From: Hyparrhenia diplandra
Taxonomy: Eukaryota > Streptophyta > Magnoliopsida > Poales > Poaceae
Length of the DNA: 64,000 bases
NCBI GenBank assembly: GCA_015847255.1
Contig: JADLZK010004668.1
Coordinates: 62,001-126,000, forward strand
Direction of reading: 5' to 3'
Part shown: positions 55,740 through 64,000 of the stretch, piece by piece
How the letters are laid out: the number at the start of each line of letters is the position of its first letter
How positions within the stretch are numbered: the first letter of the stretch is position 1
Notes under the pieces: generated by a model
What the model was told of the DNA's origin: nothing
What the model saw: only the letters and a program-made list of their open reading frames with translations
Database searches by the model: none
Made by a program: the position numbers and the translations under genes

Positions 55740-58700
55740 TCTGCTGAAAGTATCTCGGGGGTAAACAATATTTTGTGTCTCATCTACACACACACCATCC
55801 TTATCCTCAATAAGTATCTTGAGCCCATGTTTGGATGTCACCCTAGAAATAGCAACATCTGATTGACCATGGCTAAAAGCAGGTGTTTTTAAGTACACAC
55901 CAACCTTTGAGAAAGTAATACGTACGGCTTTTATTAATAGTCATTGCATAGCACACCCTAACAGGAAATTGTCTTTGTCTAGATCAAAAGGCAGCTTGAC
56001 ATTAGTCGAGTAAGACAAATTCTTGGTATAAGCACAACGTCACCTATATGTGTACAGGTCATTATCCGAGCATGTATAAGCATATCACCAAAATCAGTAA
56101 TAATTAAACGTGTTCCATTACACAGGCCACCGAGGTTGGTCTAGATTTCTTAGTAACATTATTGGGACTCCTTTCTTTAGTATAAGGCGATGTGTAGGAA
56201 AATTATTACCATTCAAAGGAATTTAGGAGCTCATTTGGATATAAAGCATCGTAAGAGCTATGTGCCTCTGTATTCTTACCCATTCTATCAAAGCTCGGGT
56301 ATTCTCTTTCCTCACGGGTATAAGAGACACTATATGGGAATTTACGGCATCGGCAACCTCATTGGTAGGTGTTAAAATGGCTCGACTCTTAAGGTACATA
56401 GGATCGGAATATCGCGTAGCTAATTACGGATAAATAGCATCAACAATGCAAGACGATGTATCTTTTTTGCGGCATAAGTAGTAATTCTCTAGGTATCTTT
56501 ATCCATGTCGGCTCATCCTCGCCGTCCTTTTGAAAGGCTTCAATCTTGCCCTCTCCAACATCTAGCACCCAGTGAATAAAATCAGATATCTCTTTTACGT
56601 GTTTTTAAGTCTAAGTTTGAGTACGTGAAGTCTCATGTTTTTCTTGAGTGGACGGTATCCTAATCGATTCCATAGCCTAGAGTTGCAGATAGTAGCATTT
56701 ACAATTTGTGCTCTTTGTCCACCTTCAACAACGGGAAGTATCGTCGAAGGTCACCACCTAAAACAACGGTCTTACCACCAAATATCATGTCTCGGGCAAC
56801 ATTTTTTATAGGATAAGGCATCCCTAAAAGTTACGTCTAGAGATTCAAATGCTTGTCGATGTGTCATCAAAGCCTCATCCCAAATAATTAGTGACGTCGC
56901 TTCAATGAGTTGAGCGCATTGAGCGCGGCCAATATCACACAAAATAGTATCATTTAGTTCACATGGTATTTTGAAACGCGAATGAGCGATGCGCCCACTA
57001 GGAAGCAACAAAGAAGCTACACACGAAGAGGCTACGGTGAGGACAATTTTTTTCGAGCACGTAACCAAGTGACTATAGCATTCCAAAGAAAAGTCTTCCC
57101 GGTGCCACCATAACGGATACAAAGAAAAACACGGCACATTATTCAACACACTATACGTGATAATTTTAAAAGCGAGAGTTGCTCTTCGTTTTTTGTGCTA
57201 TTAGTATATTGGCTTCAAGCATTAGTTTTTCACAATCATATGAAAGCTCCTCTTCAATAAGTCTCATTTACGAAACATATGTCGAAGGATTAGACTTCAG
57301 CGGTAATTTAACATTAATATCTCTCGGCTTAGCCCCATTTACGGTAAGAATAGGTGTAAAGGTCGTCTATCAAATGGTCTCTAAGGTGCGTATCGGGGAT
57401 AACATCTTTGGTACATTACCCATACTTTTTCTAAATCTATATTGTATATCATCGGCCATAAATTTCCAAACCTTTTCAAAAAATGAGTGCTCATCGTTTA
57501 CCTCACAAAACAACAGCATGGTAACAAAAGTTTTTTAAGTTTGTGCGAGATGTGGCCCATGTAGTTGCCTCGTCAAAAGCATTTGTACCACTCGATCGTT
57601 ACCAAGGAGGCCACGGCGGCGAGCAGGCTGATCTAAATGTAGGGTGGAGGATGCCATCAAAAGTCCTAACATCTTCAAAGCTCACGAGCTCCCCTAACCA
57701 CGAGGAGCAGCATTCTAAGGTAATATCTCTCACCACGGGATGGATGAGCGTAGTACAATGCGCCTATTTTACCACCCAGTGTCGCCGTCTAGCCTCCCAA
57801 AATCTATGACGAATCCCATTTCAGCGAGAAGGAAACTCACGGTATGTCGGATGTCTTCCTTCGGTATATTCTTGGTTAGCCACAAACCACGAGTCAACAT
57901 AGTTCTGCGAAAAAGAATTCTTTAGAAGCGACATCCGATATGTGCGCATTAGGATCATACACAGCGAAATTATCATGCGGGAGATGTACACATAGTCTCT
58001 CAACGGAGGGATAGTGTCTATGGATATCAAACCCTAGGACACGCCCGGCCGCATCATGGTCGCATATATATCTACGGTCTAGGTATTCTTTGACCTCATT
58101 TTTTGTTTTTTTGTCATTTCATCATAAGGGGCATCTTCTCCATTTTTATCACGGATATGTAAACCTTGCCACGGTCGGGACCCTTAGTAACATATTTGAA
58201 TAGATATTTAACAAAAATAGTCTTGTTACACCACTCTACATTAATATGAGCACGGAATTTTTAAGCAAAAGCATTGTATGGAACAACCCAACGATTATCT
58301 AGCCTTTGTGTTCCTTTACGAACATATCTACCATCTTTTGACCTTTTGTATACAAGCAAAGCCACTCCTATCAACATGTGTTTACGGTTGGTATTCTTTA
58401 GGAAATTTCTTTGAACATTTGGATTGTTTCATGCATGGACAGGGACTCAAAACACAGGCGCAAGGGCCGTGCACCATATGCTTTCGGCAACAAGGCCATA
58501 TGCTAGAGGGTCTCTATACGGATCGGGGAATCTGGCGCGCTTATAAATTTGTCAATAAACGCAGGAGTTGGGCGTGTCGTGATACGAGAGAGCCGGATAA
58601 TGATATGCGCATGGGGAAGACCACGTTTACGGAACTTCGGCGGTATGAAGGGCTAAAAACAATCAGAAAAGGAAGAAATGAGGACATATGAACCCGGGGA

Positions 58701-60211
58701 AAATGGAAGAGCGGTAGAAACAGAGGAGACACCCTACGCACTAACGGGGCCAAAAAAAGCGAGCCATTCGATACTGCTAAGAAGCTCTTCGAGTTTCATG
58801 TTGTAGACACGAACCACCATCTCAGCCCTATCGGTCGGTTTTACGCCCGGGCTCAAAAGCTATGGCGTCACGAAATCTCTTGCCATTTGGGATTGCACGT
58901 AAATGTTACAAAGAAGTGCGGAGGACCGAACTCTCTACAAATAGCAACAGCATCATGGTAGTTTTGGATCATGTAGCGGCGACCACCGGTGTGGGAGGCG
59001 ATATCTGAGTCTTCTTACCAATCTCATTTCCATCAACGCAACCTCGGCCTACGGCATCAACTATACCCTGCATATTCTCTACACGTAACTTGCCCCACGG
59101 TTCTTAATGACATACCATAGCCTGTTCTCGTCGATAGGCGACGTGCATCAATTCTAGCCTGTGTAGATAAAACGCCATAGCACGGGGAAGGGATTTGGCT
59201 TTTCTTTTCTATAGTGGAAGGCATGGGAGAAGTAATCTTGCATGGTCACTTTAGTAAAACTTGTTTTTTCCCAATATCGGTAACACCTTCATATGTCACA
59301 CCTATTGGAAACCGCGCTCACCATAAGGAAAAAAAGTGGATCTTTGTAGTGCCATAAAAGCTGGGTGCTGCGAAGAAGCGGTATGAACTGACCACTCTTA
59401 GCTTGTATCACTATATCACCATTTGGAATGTCTCAAGAGTAAAGTCTCCAACAACAAGCATGGCTAGCTCTTTAACGATTGGGCAGATTATATTGGACCG
59501 GATCCCCTTCCTGGCACCTACAATTCTAACGATAAACTCTTCATCGCCATGCTCGCCAATCGATCTCTTGCACGCCTAAAGCTCGTACCAATGGATTGTG
59601 GTCATCAAGCATAGCAAGCAGGGTGGGCAACAATCTGTGGATCTAAAGGTTCAGAGGGTGCGTCATCGCTATGTAAGGCACGGAGTCTATTTGTCACCTC
59701 ATTGGTAGTATCATATATATAAAGGCTGTATAAATTTTGGAGGGTCACCATCCTCTGGAAGCAAAGATCCGGCCCGGTGGTGAACTGACCAGGATATTTT
59801 GAACTTTGGAGGACCACGGCCATCGTTCATGGATCTATCTATATGGGCTCCCATGGAAGTGAAGGAGAAGAGGCAATTATATTGTCGGATTTGTTTCATA
59901 AAGCGCTTACACCTAGCATCACCATCAAATCTTGTAAGAGAATCTAGGATAGCGGGTCTCTGTCTATATGGTGGTATGAGCACCTTGCCTCCTTTACAAC
60001 ATTTGTTGTAAATGATTTTTACCTCTCTCACGCTGGAATCGGATACAACCCTTTCTTGGAACCAAAAGATGGCACCACGAGTGCCTACACTCATAGTCGG
60101 GACCTCCATAATAAAAGAGCTCACGGTGCGTAGCTGAATAAGGCAGGTACAGAGACAACCCAACAAGCAAGGACAAACAACAACTGAATTAGAGTCACTA
60201 TCTGACCGCAT
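55740..60211 (-). pseudogene. Helitron Rep/helicase protein, frameshifted remnants
   Basis: On the minus strand, in order: GAIFWFQERVV and YNKCCKGGKVLIPPYRQRP (about 60080-59960), IRQYNCLFSFTSMGAHID (about 59900-59840), IYDTTNEVTNRLRAL (about 59730-59670), AHINVEWCNKT-x-FVKYLFKYVTKGPDR (about 58250-58160) of the Helitron N-terminal region, the motif DIHRHYPSVERL (about 58025-57990), then the PIF1-type helicase with KKIVLTVASSCVASLLLPSG and TSLIIWDEALMTHR (57150-56830), and the helicase end SHGQSDVAISRVTSKHGLKIL (about 55875-55815). Many frame shifts and stops separate the blocks, and the Walker A loop near 57110 is garbled, so no active protein is expected. Confidence 0.85.
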
Positions 60212-60958
60212 AGCTAAAACTTAACATGCAAACATCTAAAAGCGCACAGAAAGGCAGGCCACACAAAACTTTAAGAGCATCGAGGTATTCACGTGTGTGA
60301 AATGTCCACGACCTAATGTCTCACCGAGGCACAAAAGAGCATCCTAACAGAGAGAAAAGTAAACAAAGAAAAAAGAAACATCATTCAATTTGGATAGCTG
60401 TAATCCAAACATGGAAGGATAGCTATACAAGAAGCGGCACCACTTTTTTAACCATTTTGCGCTGATCTAGGTAGCGCCTTCGTTTCTGCGGCGACATTCA
60501 AAGGCAGAAAGTTTTCTAGGTGAATAGTAGGCGCCTTCATCTAATTGGAAATTGAAAACAAATATATAAAGAATTTGAAGAACAATGTTAGAAGTGTAGT
60601 AAAAAGACATGGATGGAGTAAACATAAGAGATTTACTTTGTCGCTTCCGCCCGGTGATGGTGCAGATGAAGTGGACATTACGTAGCAGCCTTTATATTCC
60701 AAAGAAGCAAACATCGAGGGGAGACAGATCCATACTTAAGAACGCACACAAAATCACATTTGTCTATTATAAAAAAAGTGCGACAACCCTCTCCCATCCA
60801 CGAAATATCAATTCCCAACAACACCAAGTGGTGAACCACACCTCACGGCAAAGAAGCACGCAACATCCTCACTGTATTAGGAATGGGGTTAAATTGCCGA
60901 GCCATTTTTTTTTTTCGCACCATACTTCTTTTTAGTGTTGCTGGTTTTACAATTTAAT

Positions 60959-61171
60959 ATAATATCTCAGCAGGAGAAGGTAGTCTATCGGCTCGAATCT
61001 ATCGGTCGAGATCATGTCAAGGCATATTCAGGCGTAATTATGTTCTATCGGCGCGGTGCTACGACTGCAAAACAAGAGGAGAAAATAGCTGCACTTGTCA
61101 AGAAAGTTCAACCAGAAATTCCTTTCCTTGTGATTCAAATGAAGGATCTTGTAATCTGTCTACACCGTAAA
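60959..61171 (+). pseudogene. Possible B3-domain (REM) gene fragment captured by the Helitron
   Basis: The plus-strand frame contains KQEEKIAALVKKVQPEIPFLVIQM, closely resembling the segment that leads into a B3 DNA-binding domain in grass REM-type proteins (an alanine/lysine helix, then QPEIP-x-F/L-V). It is a single exon-like piece bounded by an intron-like T-rich stretch (cag just before 60974) on the left and lost similarity on the right. It lies antisense to the Helitron Rep/helicase, between that gene and the element's 5' side. The B3 assignment rests on one short motif. Confidence 0.4.
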
Positions 61172-61174
61172 TAG

Positions 61175-62427
61175 GATTCCCATGGAAATCAAGTTCATTA
61201 ACTATAGAAGCATTTGACGACTGCAGCGGCGGCAACACTTTCTAAAAAGAGTGGTATAGGGCGCGCCCACCACAAACATGGCGGGACTCCTGATGCGGCG
61301 TTTGTTATCCTGAACATACGCAAATGGAATAAGACAAAGGGAAAAAAAAAAAAGAAAAAAAAAAACCTCAAAGTAGAACAGATTATGGAAGTGTCAGGCA
61401 CGCACATCTATCAAAAATAGGGCTAATCGAACATGAACCCAACGTAATCACCATAGAAGCGTAACGGATCCGACAGCGAGGCGCCACAATACGTACCTCA
61501 ACGCGGTGGAGCGTCGAGCCGGCAGTCAAGCACCCGCCCGCCCGGTCGCCTAGATCCGCCGCCACTCCTCCTGGTTCGGCAGTGGACAGCCACGAGACTT
61601 CGGAGGGGGACACGAAGCAAGAGCCAAATTAAGCTTCAGTAGAGCAAAAGAGGCGAAGATGGGAGGAGCAGCGGCAAGGGGACGTCGGCGGAGCGTACCT
61701 TGAGGAAGGCGGAGGGAGCACCAGGACTGCTTCGGAGGAGCGGCTGGACCTTTTGACATGGAACCACATCACCGCCCACCTGGAACCTGACACGCGGGAG
61801 CCCAACGACGCTTACCACTGGGCCCAAAGACGAGAAAGAAGCGTGGAGCCCATGCGCCAGCCTCACACCGATCCAATCTCACCAGCCGGGGAGCCAACGC
61901 AACTCCTGTGGAGGCCCCGCGGCGTGCAGCCAACAACCGGACGACAACGGCGCAGGCGGACCAACCGGCGGCAGCTGGCGCATGCCCTCGCCTGTCCCCC
62001 GCTCACGATGGCGGCCCGCTGACGCGCTTTGCATGCGATGCGGGGCGGCGCCGTGGCGGACCAGATGCCGCCGCGTCGGACTGCAGCTCGATCCAGCCCG
62101 CCCGTGCGGCGCCCGTGAAGGCCGTCACCGATGCCAGTAGCGGACCTCACGTGGAGGCTGTGGCCGGCGGGCTGATGTGGAGGCGCTGGGGCGCTCGGAG
62201 CCCTGGGGCTCTCATAAGAAGAATTGTGGTCACCGGTATACCTATCCTAAATTGTAGATCGCTTTAGTTTTTCTAGATATCTAGAAAAAGCCAAAATGAC
62301 CAATAACTTGGGACATGTGTGTAAAACAACGTGTCAAGCCAAGTGGTTTTACCATATTTTCTTTTGTCTAGCTAATCAATAATGACCTTCTTGGCTGGCC
62401 GACCGACTGGCTTTTTCATGCCTGCAG
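61175..62427. other. GC-rich region between Helitron and defensin exon
   Basis: Mixed-strand open frames in GC-rich DNA (61460-62200) without recognisable proteins; it looks like a promoter or leader region and may include the Helitron 5' end. An A-rich run lies at 61344-61370. From about 62240 the text taaattgtagatcgctttagtttttctagatatctag is Stowaway MITE interior. No signal-peptide exon for the following defensin was found. Confidence 0.35.
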
Positions 62428-62612
62428 AGATATCACCCGTTGGGGCAGGCCGTGCCCGTTGTAGCCGCCTGAGCGACCAATTTCTCGGGGTGTGCATTTT
62501 TAATGCAGATTGCGCGCAGACATGCAAATGGGAGAGCAAAGACTTTATTGGCGGCGCGTGTGATGGCTTCCCTGGTAAATGCTATTGTGAGATGGCATCA
62601 TGCCTGCCTTGA
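62428..62612 (+). CDS. Plant defensin (gamma-thionin), mature-peptide exon only
   Basis: After a splice acceptor (cctgcag, 62421-62427) the frame encodes a basic cysteine-rich peptide with the eight cysteines of plant defensins spaced C-x10-C-x5-C-x3-C-x11-C-x6-C-x1-C-x4-C and ending two residues after the last cysteine. The conserved glycine before the second cysteine and the glutamate in the CKWE segment fit the family, which acts outside the cell on fungal membranes. In plants the signal peptide sits on a separate first exon; none is seen in the about 300 bases upstream, which are MITE-like. The gene may therefore have lost exon 1 to insertions or have it farther left. The 3' flank is duplicated (next entry). 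Confidence 0.75.
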
Positions 62613-62643
62613 GATTGGCTTTTCTCCATCTGATCCAGCAATG

Positions 62644-64000
62644 CTATGATGATCTCCCTGCCTCCCCTACATGTTATAAAACACTACTTGTACTACTCCT
62701 ATTCCTATATAATACGGGTAGCTTGCTTGTGTAGTTATTGTGTTGTCACAAATAAAGTTGTTGGACTTGTGGATCCAATAAATATATTTGGTTTCTTTTC
62801 TCAAGATGTTGAATCAAGGAGTAATCATCCAAAGATCCCGCATGTTGCCGCAGGGTCTCAACACATAGCAAGAGTTGAGTTTCATTTAAAAGGTTCTTTT
62901 TTTAGGGAAACCAGAGCTTCATATATTAACCAGGACCTGGAATACAAGATTACAATCATTATGATATATCATGTAAAACCCAGGTGGTGTTATAAGCCAC
63001 TTCTCCACCTTAGAATTCCTAGATAGCAAATGAGCACACTCATGAGGTACCAGATTACAATTTCTATTAATTAAAAAAACTTGAGACCTTCGATGCTCTG
63101 GCTAATAAGCTCATCCTAGGGTACGTTTATATTCTACCCTGCCTATTGGCCCGTGAGAACCAGGGAATAAGGCCATGACAACAACCACGACCGAACATGC
63201 ACCAAGCCACCAACGCGAGGAGAAGATAGGGTTCCTTTCAAGCCTAGTATATTAGACCGTGTTTAGTTGGTGAAAAATTTTTGAGGTGAAAATTTCTAAG
63301 GTTTCAAATCGGATGTTTTACTAGATGACTAACTTCATAACTCTCCTAGAGACTGCGAGACAAATCTCCTATGATGATCTCCCTGCCTCCCCTACATGTT
63401 ATAAAACACTACTTGTACTACTACTCCTATTCCTATATAATACGGGTAGCTTGCTTGTGTAGTTATTGTGTTGTCACAAATAAAGTTGTTGGACTCGTGG
63501 ATCCAATAAATATATTTGGTTTCTTTTCTCAGGATGTTGAATCAAGGAGTAATCATCCAAAGATCCCGCATGTTGTGGCAGGGCCTCAACACATAGCAAG
63601 AGTTGAGTTTCATTTTAAAAGTTTTTTTTTTTTTTTTTTTTGGGAAACCAGAGCTTCATATATTAACCAGGACCTGGAATGCAAGATTACAATCATTTAT
63701 CATATCATGTAAAACCCAGGTGGGGTTATAAGCCACTTCTCCACCTTAGAATTCCTAGATAGCAAGGGAGCGCACTCATGAGGTACCAGATTACAATTTC
63801 TATTAAAAAAAAACTTGAAACCTTGGAAGCTCTGGCTAATAAGCTCATCCTGGGGTAGGTTTATGTTCTACACTGCCTATTGGCCCGTGAGAACCAGGGA
63901 ATAAAGCCATGACAACAACCACGACGGAACATGCACCGAGCCACCAACGCGAGGAGAAGATAGTGTTCCTTTCAAGCAAAGTATATTAGACCGTGTTTAG
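62644..64000. repeat. Tandem duplication of about 0.73 kb, second copy cut by window end
   Basis: The segment from atgatgatctccctgcctcccc (62646) to ttagaccgtgtttag (63266) repeats from 63371 to 64000 with few differences. Each copy starts in the defensin 3' flank and contains a poly-T followed by gggaaaccagagcttcatatattaaccaggacctgg, the reverse of a LINE/SINE-like 3' end with A-tail. Open frames of 113-126 codons in the copies have no recognisable protein. Confidence 0.85.
63252..63370. mobile_element. MITE fragment (gaccgtgtttagtt type)
   Basis: gaccgtgtttagttggtgaaaaatttttgaggtgaaaat ... gactgcgagacaaatctcct resembles a MITE family common in panicoid grasses (start gaccgtgtttagttc, later cgcgagacgaatct). 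It is cut off at the start of the second duplicate copy. A second start occurs at the window's last bases. Confidence 0.5.

Larger units (their letters stand above)
52916..61800 (-). mobile_element. Helitron (rolling-circle transposon), decayed; right end not resolved
   Basis: The element reads on the minus strand. Its 3' terminus is at 52916: minus strand GCGCGCATGGGCGCGC hairpin, then a 10-base spacer and CACTAG followed by host T, which is the standard plant Helitron 3' end (hairpin plus CTRR, insertion before T). Rep/helicase remnants lie at 55740-60211. The 5' TC terminus should be at the right but I could not place it; the given end is only an estimate between about 61.2 and 62.2 kb. 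The 3' portion (52950-55740) has no recognised gene. Confidence 0.75.

Noticed and set aside
57179..57538. 119-codon plus-strand open frame
   Set aside because: It is the antisense of the Helitron helicase, where the minus strand reads helicase-like sequence.
62251..62259. Helitron 5' end at gtaga|t (TC on the minus strand)
   Set aside because: The surrounding taaattgtagatcgctttagtttttctagatatctag is a Stowaway MITE interior, so the match to a TC terminus is not reliable.

Overview
The window is nuclear DNA of a grass (Poaceae). The genes have plant-type introns, and the repeats are typical of grasses: Ty1/copia and Ty3/gypsy LTR elements, LINEs, MITEs and a Helitron. I cannot name the species.

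Layout, left to right. (1) 0-4.3 kb: a relic of a LINE reverse transcriptase, then an intronless G-type lectin receptor kinase of the SD2-5 kind on the minus strand, whose reading frame is broken twice. (2) 4.35-6.65 kb: a 5'-truncated LINE with a long open frame (zinc-binding region, repeated linker, RNase H). (3) 6.7-9.6 kb: intergenic DNA with MITEs. (4) 9.6-44.5 kb: one very large plus-strand gene that I reconstructed into 32 exons, the grass orthologue of FORGETTER1 / Strawberry notch (zinc fingers, SNF2-like helicase, PHD finger). Its splice sites are preserved, but about ten single-base indels break the frame. One intron holds a 1.8 kb chimeric short-LTR element. Another has grown to 17.5 kb because a copia element (5-bp repeat CACAA) landed in it and a gypsy element (5-bp repeat ATGGT) then landed in the copia. 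(5) 46.2-49.3 kb: a complete protein phosphatase 2C gene, five exons. (6) 49.8-52.3 kb: a terminal-inverted-repeat element sitting between two TA microsatellites, like the rice Micron elements. (7) 52.9 kb to about 61-62 kb: a decayed Helitron on the minus strand with a clear 3' hairpin terminus and helicase/Rep remnants, probably carrying a B3-type host gene fragment. (8) 62.4 kb to the end: the cysteine-rich exon of a plant defensin without a visible signal-peptide exon, followed by a roughly 0.73 kb tandem duplication.

Three themes stand out. First, host genes and LTR elements here are broken almost only by 1-2 base indels, often in homopolymers or near CG. This suggests long-read consensus error in part, so 'pseudogene' calls should be made with care. 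Second, the gypsy element carries an extra open frame between its primer site and gag that I do not recognise. Third, the chimeric 82-bp-LTR element has identical outer LTRs and a perfect target duplication, yet holds an antisense copia gag and an inner, older LTR.
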